From Chryseobacterium sp. 18061 (GTDB lineage: Bacteria; Pseudomonadota; Gammaproteobacteria; Enterobacterales; Enterobacteriaceae), in the NCBI GenBank assembly GCA_902706205.1, contig CACSKA010000016.1:1-53252 (forward strand): 53,252 bases of DNA, given 5' to 3'. Below are positions 23,669 through 33,010 of the stretch, piece after piece. Made by a program: the position numbers and the translations under genes. Every line of letters begins with the position of its first letter. The first letter of the stretch is position 1. Under the pieces are notes generated by a model, which saw nothing but the letters and a program-made list of their open reading frames with translations, was not told the origin of the DNA and searched no databases.

Positions 23669-23855
23669 TTAATGACAGCAAGTGATGACATACGCAGATT
23701 CGTTGTCTTGATGACCGTTAAATTTTAAACCAGCGGCATACCATCCTTCAGGGCATCGATATTCAGTAAAGTCACGACCAGTCCAGTTTCCAACTTGAGT
23801 ACATTGGTCTTGTTTGAGTGTTGCGCCCCCCTTGGACCACGTACCGGACTGACAG
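23669..23855 (-). CDS. Silent shufflon segment: alternative PilV C-terminus (B)
   Basis: Read from sfx site 2 on the minus strand, the frame encodes CQSGTWSKGGATLKQDQCTQ and then VGNWTGRDFTEYRCPEGW, ending YVITCCH. It has no start signal of its own and is expressed only if inversion between sites 1 and 2 joins it to pilV. It is cysteine-rich and unrelated in sequence to the currently expressed tail. Confidence 0.8.
23837..23855 (-). repeat. Shufflon sfx site 2
   Basis: Minus-strand CTGTCAGTCCGGTACGTGG, two differences from site 1 (A to G in the spacer side, G to A in the triplet). It is inverted relative to site 1, so the 23438-23837 segment can flip, swapping PilV tail A for B. Confidence 0.85.
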
Positions 23856-23915
23856 TTAGACATCAGGACAGAAATCAGGCAATCATTTGCAAGCACAGGG
23901 GGCAGGCGTTATTAG

Positions 23916-24168
23916 TCAGTTTAAGCAACTAACCCAACAGGTTTGTGTGCTGCTACCGTTATAGCCGACCATGTTTAAAAACCACGAAGAACCTGACGGA
24001 TAAATGTGGCATGCTCCATTATCCCCTGCGCTCATGATGCCGGAAATTAGGCAGTATTTATGCGCCCCAGGGATTGGATAAATAACGCCGCCCGTTGATT
24101 TGGTTTCATAGCTTCCCATGTCAACATACTGCCCACTGTCAGCACCTTTCCACGCACCGGATTGACAG
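23916..24168 (-). CDS. Silent shufflon segment: alternative PilV C-terminus (C)
   Basis: From sfx site 3 the minus strand reads CQSGAWKGADSGQYVDMGSY and then ETKSTGGVIYPIPGAHKYCL, ending TQTCWVSCLN. It would replace the current tail if the whole region between sites 1 and 3 inverted. An internal ATG at 24119 gives a shorter spurious frame. The tail is cysteine- and aromatic-rich, like the other tails. Confidence 0.8.
24150..24168 (-). repeat. Shufflon sfx site 3
   Basis: Minus-strand CTGTCAATCCGGTGCGTGG, identical to site 1 and inverted relative to it. It lies 42 bp before the rci start. Confidence 0.85.
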
Positions 24169-24210
24169 GGATGTTTTGTGCTATCTTCTCCCCCTTTTTT
24201 TGGGGGGAGG

Positions 24211-25331
24211 ATGGCGATCAGACAACGTATAAGAAAAATGGCCTTATCAAAGGCGCTGGATAAGTATTACCGGGTTATGTCGGTACACAAGCGTGGCCAT
24301 CTTCAGGAGTTCTATCGGATTAACGTTCTGAAGCGTTCGGTGCTCGCAGATAAACCTATGGACGAAATCACCTCAGTGGATATCGCAAACTACCGCGATT
24401 CTCGGCTGGGTGCATCAGTGAGCGCACAGGCAGGGCGGTGAGTGCTAACACTGTCAGACTTGAAATGGCTCTTTTGTCAGCGCTTTACAATCTTGCCCGA
24501 ATAGAGTGGGGAACCTGCACTCACAATCCTGTCGAACACGTCAGAAAGCCACAAGTTTCCTCCGGGCGAACCCGTCGCCTGACGTCTGTAGAGGAGCGGT
24601 GTATTGGCCGCGCGTTGCGTGCCAGGAATGACGAACTGGCGGCCATTTTCACGTTAGCGATTGAAACAGCAATGCGTCAGGGGGAGATCCTGTCTCTACG
24701 CTGGGAACATGTTGATTTGCACCTTGGCATCGCTCACCTGCCATTGACTAAAAACGGAACATCGCGGGATGTTCCACTCTCATTTAAAGCCCGTCAGGCG
24801 TTACGCGACTTTGCAGGCCCACTTTCCGGGCCTGTGTTTAATTATACGTCTAGCGGCTTTAAGAGTGCCTGGAGAGGCATCGTGCTGGCTCTGGGAATTG
24901 AAGATCTTCACTTCCACGATCTTAGGCACGAAGCAGTCAGCCGCCTGTTTGAATTGGGCACGCTTAACGTGATGGAGGTTGCTGCTATTTCAGGGCATAA
25001 AAGCCTGAATATGCTAAAGCGATACACACACCTTCGCGCCACCCAGTTGGTCAGCAAACTTGATGCCCGTCGCCGGCAGGCAAAGAAGCTGGCCGCGATG
25101 TTCATACCTTATCCTGCTGAGTTTTGTGAAAATGACGGAACCGTTGCAGTCCGGTTTGCCGATCTCGAACATCTTACTGTTCCAGCCACAACCCGGGAGG
25201 AGGCGCTCAGGAATGCTTCAGAGGATTTGCTCAGAATACAGGCCCGCGCGGTATGTGCCGGAAAACGGCTTCCCCCGCCAGGTCCAGTTATGGTCAATGA
25301 CAGCCGACGGTTCCTGATTAGACCGCTCTGA
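24211..25331 (+). pseudogene. rci: Rci shufflon tyrosine recombinase, frameshifted
   Basis: Rci inverts shufflon segments at sfx sites. The first frame (from MAIRQRIRKMALSKALDKYY) covers the N-terminal core-binding domain to VDIANYRDSRL. The rest continues in another frame: ISERTGRAVSANTVRLEM aligns with the matching stretch of R64 Rci. The shift maps to the GGG run at about 24408-24410, one missing base. The catalytic residues are all present in the second frame: Arg in ETAMRQGEILSLRWEH, HDLRHEA, GHKSLNMLKRYTH. An internal GTG at 24438 could start only a truncated protein lacking the N-terminal domain. A sequencing error or programmed frameshifting are alternatives to true loss. Confidence 0.85.
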
Positions 25332-25487
25332 TAGCGAACTAATACAGGCCGATCTTCTCTTATGCGCTGCCTCCACGAGGTTGTGCAGGGTTTCTCTTGC
25401 GCGTAACAGGCGCCAGCAGAGTATCCACGCCATTTTTTATTCCTGATCACCACCTTCCGAATTTAGACAACCTCCCCCGGAGACATC

Positions 25488-25973
25488 ATGAAATTTTTCC
25501 TCACTGCTACCTGTGTGGCGGCTGCGCTGCTGTCCGGATGCCAGACAGTACCTGTCACTCAATCCGAACGGGTGCCTGCGGCGGTTCAGCCACATGTTGT
25601 GACTCCCCGATCTGCACTGCAGCTGCAACAGCTTTGGCTCGAAGGGAATCTGGACACAGCGACGTCTCTGCCTGTCGCAGTTATCCGTGCTGGTAGTGAT
25701 CGTGTGACGCTCAGCTGGAATGGTGACGCAGTCGAACTGCTGACCGGGCTGGCGCGAGCACGTGGCCAGACGTTCAGCTACGCTGGCGTCCGCTTACCCT
25801 TGCCAGTAGACATTGATGTGCAGGGCATAACGTATTCAAACCTGCTGCGCATCATTGAAATGCAGACGGCGTGGCGAGCGACCCTCGTAACGTACCCTGG
25901 CCAGATGGTGCTGCAGTTTATGACGTCCATTCCGGCACAACAGGCATATCACATAAAGAGGGGGAAACGATGA
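25488..25973 (+). CDS. traH: TraH lipoprotein (DotD-like)
   Basis: A 161-residue outer-membrane lipoprotein: signal MKFFLTATCVAAALLSGCQT with lipobox LSGC, followed by a DotD/N0-like domain (DRVTLSWNGDAVELLTGLAR to ITYSNLLRIIEMQ). With TraI and TraN it forms the outer core of the type IVB apparatus. GGAG lies upstream. The stop overlaps the traI start (ATGA). R64 has traE, traF and traG between rci and traH; they are absent here. Confidence 0.9.
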   Translation: MKFFLTATCVAAALLSGCQTVPVTQSERVPAAVQPHVVTPRSALQLQQLWLEGNLDTATSLPVAVIRAGSDRVTLSWNGDAVELLTGLARARGQTFSYAGVRLPLPVDIDVQGITYSNLLRIIEMQTAWRATLVTYPGQMVLQFMTSIPAQQAYHIKRGKR

Positions 25974-26794
25974 CAGCCCGCTTTTTCATCTTGCTGCTGC
26001 CCATGATACTCGCGGGTTGCGCGGGATTCCCTGTGTCAAAGGCAGTCCCCCCACCAGGCCCCGGCGGTGCACCACCGCCGGGACCTGAAGCCTATATGTC
26101 ACCGCAAAAACGCGATACTGCTGATGTATCAGACAACCGCTGTCAAATGCTCACGGAGGGAGGGCGTACAACCGGTTTTCGTGGCGGTAAGGCACAGCGT
26201 GCCTGGGAACTTCGACGTGATCTGGAGGCGCGTGCTAAGCAGCTCGATACCACCTATGACTTCCGTCCGCTCATCAGCACCCGAGGCTGGTTGCCGCCCG
26301 TTATTACCGAAGCGGTAGACGTGGCGCATGTCACTTCTGACCAGATTCGAACCGCAAGCCACGTCTACGAAATCATCCAGCCAGAGCGTTTCGTCAGTAA
26401 TCCACCGACCTGGCGCAGCTGGCTGATGGCCGGGCTCAGCACAGTACCTCCGGATGAACCGGAAGGTGGCCTTATCCCCGAAAACAGCGTTCAGCGCGAT
26501 ATCTGGCAGGCGGCGGTAAACGAGGGATGGGCGGAAGGGCGACAGAGTGCAGATGAAACGCTGGAAGCGAATGTGAACCGTCTTACCCGGGATTACAACG
26601 GGATGCTGCAGTACATGTTGCTGCGTCGCCAGAACCTGATTACCGCACCGGTAGTCACAGAAAACCAGCAAACCGTGACGGGTGACAGCAACAAACTCAC
26701 TACGGGTGATCGTGAACGTCGGCTTGAATCCCGCGCAGGGTTCGTCACCGACAAAAAGAACTGGAAACCCGTTATCAATACGGAGAAACGCTGA
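25970..26794 (+). CDS. traI: TraI lipoprotein (DotC-like)
   Basis: A 274-residue lipoprotein of the DotC family. The start at 25970 gives MTARFFILLLPMILAGCAGF with lipobox LAGC and a strong GGGGGAAA site. The conserved body includes TTYDFRPLISTRGWLPPVI and PRDVQ-region equivalents (NSVQRDIWQAAVNEGWAEGR). It works with TraH to place TraN in the outer membrane. It is unrelated to the F TraI relaxase. The stop overlaps traJ. Confidence 0.92.
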   Translation: MTARFFILLLPMILAGCAGFPVSKAVPPPGPGGAPPPGPEAYMSPQKRDTADVSDNRCQMLTEGGRTTGFRGGKAQRAWELRRDLEARAKQLDTTYDFRPLISTRGWLPPVITEAVDVAHVTSDQIRTASHVYEIIQPERFVSNPPTWRSWLMAGLSTVPPDEPEGGLIPENSVQRDIWQAAVNEGWAEGRQSADETLEANVNRLTRDYNGMLQYMLLRRQNLITAPVVTENQQTVTGDSNKLTTGDRERRLESRAGFVTDKKNWKPVINTEKR

Positions 26795-27957
26795 TGTTAG
26801 CTCAGGAATTAGCTCTTTACGATTTTGGCGGAGGGCTGGATGCCGACTCGCTTCGTGGAATGTTTGTCTGGGCCGCCCGCAACAATGTGAGCGACATCCA
26901 TCTGCAGGGGGATAACCATTTTGTTGTCGGTCGCTATGGCAGGCTCTTACGAGCCAGCCCATTTTCAGTTGCTGATGACACGCTGGCCAAGCTCATGGAT
27001 GACATTTTCTCGCCGGAGCTGCGCCCGCAGGTGCGCGGTGGGAAGTCTGTCGATCGCGCGATACAGCTGGACGGGGATGCGAGCGGTCGCTGGGGATTGA
27101 ACCGCGGAGAACGTATCCGCTTTCGCGTGAACCTGCTGCAGGGTACGGCGGGTCGACAAAAAACCATTGGCTGGACGCTGCGGGTGATCCCGTCAGATAT
27201 CCCGCCTTTGGGGGGCATGCGCCTCGAACCTGCGCTGATGGAGAACATTTTACCTGCGAAAGGGCTGGCATTGTGGGGCGGTATTACCGGCTCAGGCAAA
27301 AGTACTGCGCTGGCCTCAACCTACCGCTACTGTCTCGATACTGACCCTGACAGGAAGGTGACGACGAAAGAAGATCCCATCGAGTTTATCCTGGGGCGCC
27401 CCGGCGACATTCTGCCGCCACTCCAGTCGCAGGTGGGGGAAGATATCCCTGATTTTGCCACGGGGATCCGTGCTGACCTGCGTCGTGCGCCATCGGTGAT
27501 TGGCGTCGGTGAGATGCGTGACCGCGAAACCATTGATGCCGGTATTCGTGCCGGGCAACTGGGCCATCTGTGCCTGTCCACGACGCACATCGATTCTCCC
27601 GGTGAAGTGTTTTCCCGTCTGATCAATGAGTTTCCCTACGAAAGCCGTGATGCCATGGCATGGGCACTTCTGGGCGTTCTGCAGTATGTCGTGGTGCAGA
27701 CGCTCCTGCGTACCACTGACGGCAAACGGGTTGCGGTTCGTGAATACATCATCATCGACTACTACCTGCGAGAAAAACTGGGTGGCCTGCCGTGGTCCCA
27801 GTGGGGTGGACATATCAATACCCTCATCCGGCTGGAAAAGCGCCGCATCGTTGATCAGGCTTGGCATCTGTTCCGGGAGGGGCATATCGCTGCGAATGAG
27901 CTCAATGTAGTGATGTCACCGCGGCAGCGACGGGAATTAGAGGAGGGCACGGCATGA
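26794..27957 (+). CDS. traJ: TraJ ATPase (DotB-like, GspE/VirB11 superfamily)
   Basis: A 387-residue cytoplasmic ATPase of the DotB/PilT type. Walker A is GGITGSGKSTALAS (about residues 160-173). The Asp box is TTKEDPIEF, Walker B region VIGVGEMRDRETIDAGI, and His box LSTTHIDSPGEV. It energises the type IVB transfer machine. It is linked by overlaps to traI and traK. Confidence 0.93.
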   Translation: MLAQELALYDFGGGLDADSLRGMFVWAARNNVSDIHLQGDNHFVVGRYGRLLRASPFSVADDTLAKLMDDIFSPELRPQVRGGKSVDRAIQLDGDASGRWGLNRGERIRFRVNLLQGTAGRQKTIGWTLRVIPSDIPPLGGMRLEPALMENILPAKGLALWGGITGSGKSTALASTYRYCLDTDPDRKVTTKEDPIEFILGRPGDILPPLQSQVGEDIPDFATGIRADLRRAPSVIGVGEMRDRETIDAGIRAGQLGHLCLSTTHIDSPGEVFSRLINEFPYESRDAMAWALLGVLQYVVVQTLLRTTDGKRVAVREYIIIDYYLREKLGGLPWSQWGGHINTLIRLEKRRIVDQAWHLFREGHIAANELNVVMSPRQRRELEEGTA

Positions 27958-28244
27958 GTCAGGATAAAAATGCGGGCTATCCGCCCGGGTTCTGGCGAGA
28001 TGCCGGGCGACGACTCGATGTCTGGGGGATCCCTGGCTGGTTGTTTCTCCTTTATCTCTTCTGGTTCCGCTTTCCCGCGATGGACACGCTCTACATCGTC
28101 ACGGTGGTCATCGCCATTTTTCGCCTGATGCAAATGTTCGGCTGGGGTGCTGGCGAACTCGCCACGCGTGCTGCCCGCCTTGCCCGCGGCAAAAGACTCA
28201 GCGGTCGCCCGTGGTGGTATCGGCGTTTTACTGACGGCGAATAA
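27954..28244 (+). CDS. traK: TraK (IcmT-like)
   Basis: A 96-residue protein with one or two membrane helices (GIPGWLFLLYLFWFRFPAMD and TLYIVTVVIAIFRLMQMFG) and a basic tail ending RPWWYRRFTDGE. This matches the small IcmT/TraK family. It starts by ATGA overlap with traJ and is followed by a 32-bp gap to the primase. Confidence 0.88.
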   Translation: MSQDKNAGYPPGFWRDAGRRLDVWGIPGWLFLLYLFWFRFPAMDTLYIVTVVIAIFRLMQMFGWGAGELATRAARLARGKRLSGRPWWYRRFTDGE

Positions 28245-28276
28245 CCGTCCCTGACCTGGTGAATACAGGAGGTTAT

Positions 28277-31200
28277 ATGCATACAGCTGACTACCCGGTA
28301 TGGCTCGCCATTCTGCCGGAACAGCGCGATGAGGCGCGGGCAGCTGTTGGAAAACATCCCGACGGACGCAGCGCTATTACGTGGAGCAAAGAAGACCAGC
28401 TGTGGTTTGCCAGACCTGGTGCTGATCTTAGCCGCGTGCAGGCCTGGATGCCCGACCGGACAATCCGAAGTCCGGGAGGCGGTGACCCGCAGTCCGAGTT
28501 TTTTGACGAGCTGACCCGTGCCGGTTTGGTACTGGATGGCCTGCCTGTCATGGACGGGAAGCGCCATCGTGTGCCGGTCGTTGAAGGAAAAAAAGGAAAC
28601 CAGGATGGTGTCTATCGCGGTTTCCTTGATGGGATTAAACCTGCAGGGTGGTACATCAACTATCACCGGGCCGAGAACGACCGGGATATCATCCGATGGA
28701 AAGCCAGTGGTCGCGAAGGTGAAGCAGACCCGATTGTACGGGTTCATATCCGCGCGATCATGCGCCAGGCGAAAGACGATTTTGAGCGTGAACAGGCAGC
28801 CCTGTATGCCCGGCAGTCAGCAAGCGCAAAAGCACTGCACGCCAGGTTGCCAGCAGCAGATCCTGACCATGGTTACCTTACACGTAAGGGCGTGACCGCT
28901 TCCGCTGATGTCCGCCAGACACGCAATGGGGCGCTGGTCGTCCCGTTTTATGATGTCGATGGCGAGTTCCGGACCCTGCAGTACATCCCTCCCGATGGGG
29001 AGAAGTATCTGTTCAAGGATGCTCCGAAAGCCGGTCACTTCCGTGTTGAGGGTGGTGAGTTGCGAAACGGCAACCCCATCCTTTATGCAGAGGGATACGC
29101 CACAGCACGAAGCCTGCATATGGTGACCCACCAGTCAGTGGTGATGACCATTGATGCCGGCAATATGATGGCGGTGGCTGCAGTACTGAAAGCCCGCTAC
29201 CCCGACAGCCCACATCTCTTTATGGCGGATGTTGATCATGCCAAAGAGATAAACAAAGGAGTTCTTGCTGCATCCCGCGCAGCAGAAATGACGGGTGGTA
29301 CCGCGATTTTGCCTGATCTGACCCCCTCAGAAATCGAACAAGGTTTTACCGACTTTAACGACCTGCATCAGTCACGCGGCATCGAGCGCCTGCGCGATAC
29401 GCTGCTTCCCGAAATAGCCCGGGCCCTCGAAGGGCTTCATGTTAAGGAACCCCCCATGGAAACACCTGACGACGTGTCGGTAGCGCCGGATAACCCTTCA
29501 GCGCCGACTTCCGATGTCTCTGCTGACATCCAGCCGCCGGTAAATTCACCGGAACCTGCCGCTCTGATTATTGCGGAACAGGCTGCTTCCGATACGCCCC
29601 GCAGTCGACCTGGATCTGCAAAGGAAAAATCGGCAGAAATTCTGTCTCTGCGAGACGAAGGCCTAAAACCTGCCCAGATTGCGGAACGGCTGGGGATTGG
29701 GCAGACCAGCGTTTACCGGATCCTTCGTGCGCAGGAATCACCTGTAGCGCAATCGCAGTCACCAGAACTACCGGTAGTCGACGCTGCGGCGACAGTCAGT
29801 ACAACCGAGCCTGATGCCCCTCTCAGCCCATTTTCATCAGGCTTGCCTGGCAACAGCGATACGCAGGCCGGCGCGGAAGATATGGCCATGCGAGCAGGTG
29901 TGCTATCAGCATCGGGAATGAGTCTGGCGAGTGTTGCCGCTGAACTTAATCTGGGCGTGGGGGAGACATATCGCCTGATACAGCAGGCAAAGGACGGTAC
30001 ATCTTCAGAAGCAACGCGTGAGCCTGAACCTGATTTTAAATCCGCCTTCACTGATATCAGCGGGCGATTGCAGGTTTTGCTCAATGATGCTGGCAAGCTA
30101 AGCCAGGAGGAATTGCTGACGCGTCTGAGTGTCCTGATGGCAGAACGTAAGCAGCTGACAGGTGTCTGGCTGAATTCAGATGACGCCGGTGTGTCTGACG
30201 TACCCGATTCCGCCTGCCTTGCGCTGGAAAGTCAGCTCCAGGCAAGGCTGGAGGCGTCAGAACCTGAGCACGCTCCTCCCGAAACAATATCAGTGTCCCC
30301 ACTGACAGCGCTCTCCGGAGAGGAGAATGCCATTCTCACCGGGCCGCGCCGGATTGCCCCATCTGATGATGCACCGGGTGATCAAAAGCGTAAACGCATC
30401 GACATGGACAAGCTTCTGAGTCGTGTTACCCATGAGACGCAACCCGACGGGAAAAGCGTCCTGTATAAGCTGGATGGTGAACCTGCGTTTTTCGACCGGG
30501 GGAACCGGCTGGTGATGGCCGAAGGTGCAAGCACGCACGATGAGAAGGTACTTGCTGCGTTGCTGACGGCCTCTGAGCATTACCATGGCCGTATTGAGTT
30601 AACGGGCAGCGATGCTTTCAAAGCGTTTGCCATCAACGTTATCGTGGCCAACAAGCTCGATGTCAGCATGAAAAATGCCAGTCAGCAGGCCGCGCTTGAT
30701 GACGCGCGTCGTGCAGCAGGTCTTCCTGTCGTACCTGCGGATGCCGTGAGGGGGGAGCCGACAGTGCCGCCAGCAGCACCTGTCACTGCATCACCGGCGG
30801 AGAGCCCTGACGTGGGGAAAACCTCTGCACCTCAGGCGCCAAGTGACACCAGGTCATTGCATCGTGACGTGACAATGTCACCCAATATAGAGGTTGCGAA
30901 GGCTCCGGTCAGACCCGAAATCCCTCCAGCGGTACATACGCCGGCAGAAAAAGCCCGTGAACCCGTTACCGGCAAGGTCACTGCCTGCGGTGAAGCACCG
31001 TTCCGCTTCGATCCTGAAGAGTCAAACAGCACCTTTATTACCCTTCGTACCCGTGAAGGGAGCCAGACATTCTGGGGGAAAGAGCTGGCAGGGCTGTTGC
31101 GTGAAACCCGACTCAAAGAAGGGCAGATGGTGACGCTGCAGTGGATGGGCGAGCAGCCCGTTACCATCAACCGACCGGTAAAGAATACTCTGGGGGAATT

Positions 31201-31924
31201 CACCGGACATTATGAAAAGGTCGAAACGAAGCGTAATCAGTGGTCACTGACACCGGTGCGGGGCGCACGTGTACAGACGGGCGGCGATGAAATGGTAAAA
31301 CTCGCCGCTCTGGAAGTTAACCGCTATACGCAAATCCAGCATGAGGTGGTCAGTCGTCTGAGCATCGAGATGCCAGCCCCACCGAAACCTGCTGACGGTC
31401 TGTACTGGCTACGACCGGATGGTCAGGGTAGCACCACACCTGGTGATGCCCTTTCCGCAGAACGTCCGGCGCACAATGAGCGCGCGGGTACCGCAGTGAT
31501 GTCGTCGTGGGCCGCTGACGGAACACCTGATCTCTATCTGGTGCAGGGGGATGGTCATTATCTCCAGGGCGTTGTCCGCCAGAACGGTGTTTATCAACAT
31601 GCACTTGTCACGCTGCCAGACAGCAAAGATGCGCCAGTGATGGTGATAAACCAGCTTACGCCAGAGGGGGCTGTACCTGTTGGGAGTGGTAACGGCATTA
31701 ACCGTGCGAATGGCCAGCCTGTTCCGCGTGAGCATGTCGTCATCCGATTGACTGGTGAAGAAAAGCACCGCATCGCGAAACTTGATGCCCCTGCAGAGGT
31801 GCCGCCTGCACTCCATGCCCGGCTGGGGTTTGACGAGCGTTATAAGGCAGAGGCCACATATTCAAAGGATCGGCCGGCAGCGGCACCCCAGGCAGCACCG
31901 GTCACGCCGCCGCGGCCGGCATGA
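28277..31924 (+). CDS. sog: Sog-like conjugative DNA primase with TOPRIM, HTH and LPD7 domains
   Basis: A 1215-residue primase like Sog/TraC of I-type plasmids, transferred with the strand and priming complementary synthesis in the recipient. The ATG at 28277 with AGGAGG 4 bases upstream is preferred over GTG 28259. The TOPRIM core lies at about residues 265-320 (YAEGYATARSL, MADVDHAKE). Two helix-turn-helix motifs follow, near residues 445-480 (GLKPAQIAERLGIGQTSVYR) and 540-572 (MSLASVAAELNLGVGETYRL). An LPD7 domain is near 720-805. The C-terminal 300 residues may bind single-stranded DNA. An in-frame ATG at 29456 with AAGGAA upstream could give a shorter SogS-like product. Confidence 0.9.
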   Translation: MHTADYPVWLAILPEQRDEARAAVGKHPDGRSAITWSKEDQLWFARPGADLSRVQAWMPDRTIRSPGGGDPQSEFFDELTRAGLVLDGLPVMDGKRHRVPVVEGKKGNQDGVYRGFLDGIKPAGWYINYHRAENDRDIIRWKASGREGEADPIVRVHIRAIMRQAKDDFEREQAALYARQSASAKALHARLPAADPDHGYLTRKGVTASADVRQTRNGALVVPFYDVDGEFRTLQYIPPDGEKYLFKDAPKAGHFRVEGGELRNGNPILYAEGYATARSLHMVTHQSVVMTIDAGNMMAVAAVLKARYPDSPHLFMADVDHAKEINKGVLAASRAAEMTGGTAILPDLTPSEIEQGFTDFNDLHQSRGIERLRDTLLPEIARALEGLHVKEPPMETPDDVSVAPDNPSAPTSDVSADIQPPVNSPEPAALIIAEQAASDTPRSRPGSAKEKSAEILSLRDEGLKPAQIAERLGIGQTSVYRILRAQESPVAQSQSPELPVVDAAATVSTTEPDAPLSPFSSGLPGNSDTQAGAEDMAMRAGVLSASGMSLASVAAELNLGVGETYRLIQQAKDGTSSEATREPEPDFKSAFTDISGRLQVLLNDAGKLSQEELLTRLSVLMAERKQLTGVWLNSDDAGVSDVPDSACLALESQLQARLEASEPEHAPPETISVSPLTALSGEENAILTGPRRIAPSDDAPGDQKRKRIDMDKLLSRVTHETQPDGKSVLYKLDGEPAFFDRGNRLVMAEGASTHDEKVLAALLTASEHYHGRIELTGSDAFKAFAINVIVANKLDVSMKNASQQAALDDARRAAGLPVVPADAVRGEPTVPPAAPVTASPAESPDVGKTSAPQAPSDTRSLHRDVTMSPNIEVAKAPVRPEIPPAVHTPAEKAREPVTGKVTACGEAPFRFDPEESNSTFITLRTREGSQTFWGKELAGLLRETRLKEGQMVTLQWMGEQPVTINRPVKNTLGEFTGHYEKVETKRNQWSLTPVRGARVQTGGDEMVKLAALEVNRYTQIQHEVVSRLSIEMPAPPKPADGLYWLRPDGQGSTTPGDALSAERPAHNERAGTAVMSSWAADGTPDLYLVQGDGHYLQGVVRQNGVYQHALVTLPDSKDAPVMVINQLTPEGAVPVGSGNGINRANGQPVPREHVVIRLTGEEKHRIAKLDAPAEVPPALHARLGFDERYKAEATYSKDRPAAAPQAAPVTPPRPA

Positions 31925-31949
31925 AAATCGAACCTACCGGAGTTTTCAC

Positions 31950-32300
31950 ATGAATAAACCACTGACGGCCGCCATTATGGCGGCCTTTTTCTGCTGCTCA
32001 TCATTGTCTGTCATCGCCGCAACCTGCCGTGCCGGGAGTGCGGCACAAGCCGGGAGTGAGGCGGGGTACAACGCGGCTAAAAAGGCTAATGATGCCTGGT
32101 CGGCACGCGAGAGCCAGACATCTGAACAGCTGCAAAACTGCCTGTCGGGTATCCGCAACATTTCCATCAGCATGCCACACCTGCCGAGCCTGCAGGACAT
32201 CATCAATCAGGCGACAGAGAAGGTCTGTAACGCGGTGACCGACAAGATCAACAGCAACCTGCCGGACAATATCGATCCGTGGCAGTCGTATGGCATGTAA
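31950..32300 (+). CDS. traL: TraL periplasmic transfer protein
   Basis: A 116-residue secreted protein. The signal peptide runs MNKPLTAAIMAAFFCCSSLS to VIAA. The mature part has three cysteines (ATCRAGS, QNCLSGI, EKVCNAV) and ends DPWQSYGM. It matches TraL of R64 in position and character. A longer in-frame extension upstream overlaps the primase and lacks a ribosome site. Confidence 0.85.
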   Translation: MNKPLTAAIMAAFFCCSSLSVIAATCRAGSAAQAGSEAGYNAAKKANDAWSARESQTSEQLQNCLSGIRNISISMPHLPSLQDIINQATEKVCNAVTDKINSNLPDNIDPWQSYGM

Positions 32301-32309
32301 GGAGAGGGC

Positions 32310-33002
32310 ATGGAAAATATTCAATCCGCAGCACCTCCGGATGAGGGAGCTGTCGCTGTTTCTGACATCCCGGCCTACGAGCATGCCGTCGCAGCGCAAC
32401 ATGAACGATCGCTTGGGGCTGTATTCGCCCATCGTTGTCTTGCTTTGGCGATGTGGAGCTGCGCCACGTCTACCGGGTTGATTGTCGTGGTGGCCATCCT
32501 CATCTGGATGGTCGCGCACCCGCCGATAAAGTATTTCGCTACTGAGAACGGGCGCATCACGCCGATGTATCCCACCGACAAACCCGCCTGGAGCGAAAGC
32601 GCGGTTCGTCAGTTTGGTGCGGACACGATCAGTGAGGCCTTTACCCTGGACTTTGTCCACTATCGCAACCAGATGACTTCGGTGTCTCCGCGATTCTCGG
32701 AAGAAGGGTTTATCGGTTACAACCAGGCGCTTACCGTCGGTTCAAATATCCTGGCGCTTATCCGGGATAAGCGCATGAACCTGAGCAATACCAGTGAACC
32801 CGGTGTCATCCGCAGCCGTGGGGTCATCAACGGGCGCTACACCTGGGAATTTCAGTATCCCGTCACGTTAAGCCTCCAGGGGCAGAACAGCAGTAGCCCA
32901 CCGCTTCGCTACATCTTCACGCTGCGTATTCAGCAGGCGGATGTTCAGCTCAAGCCAAAAGGTCTTGAAGTTACACAGACCATCACCAACAACGCAGGGT
33001 AA
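32310..33002 (+). CDS. traM: TraM inner-membrane core protein (DotI/IcmL-like)
   Basis: A 230-residue bitopic protein. A cytoplasmic N-terminus is followed by one span (GLIVVVAILIWMVAH, about residues 58-73) and a periplasmic VirB8-like domain (EAFTLDFVHYRNQMTSVSPR and WEFQYPVTLSLQGQ). This is the DotI/IcmL family, a structural counterpart of VirB8. GGAG lies upstream. Confidence 0.92.
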   Translation: MENIQSAAPPDEGAVAVSDIPAYEHAVAAQHERSLGAVFAHRCLALAMWSCATSTGLIVVVAILIWMVAHPPIKYFATENGRITPMYPTDKPAWSESAVRQFGADTISEAFTLDFVHYRNQMTSVSPRFSEEGFIGYNQALTVGSNILALIRDKRMNLSNTSEPGVIRSRGVINGRYTWEFQYPVTLSLQGQNSSSPPLRYIFTLRIQQADVQLKPKGLEVTQTITNNAG

Positions 33003-33010
33003 TAAACGCG

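Noticed and set aside
24438..25331. Separate complete recombinase starting at GTG 24438
   Set aside because: The homology continues upstream in the other frame (RTGRAVSANTV precedes it), so this is the second part of a frameshifted rci, not a stand-alone gene.
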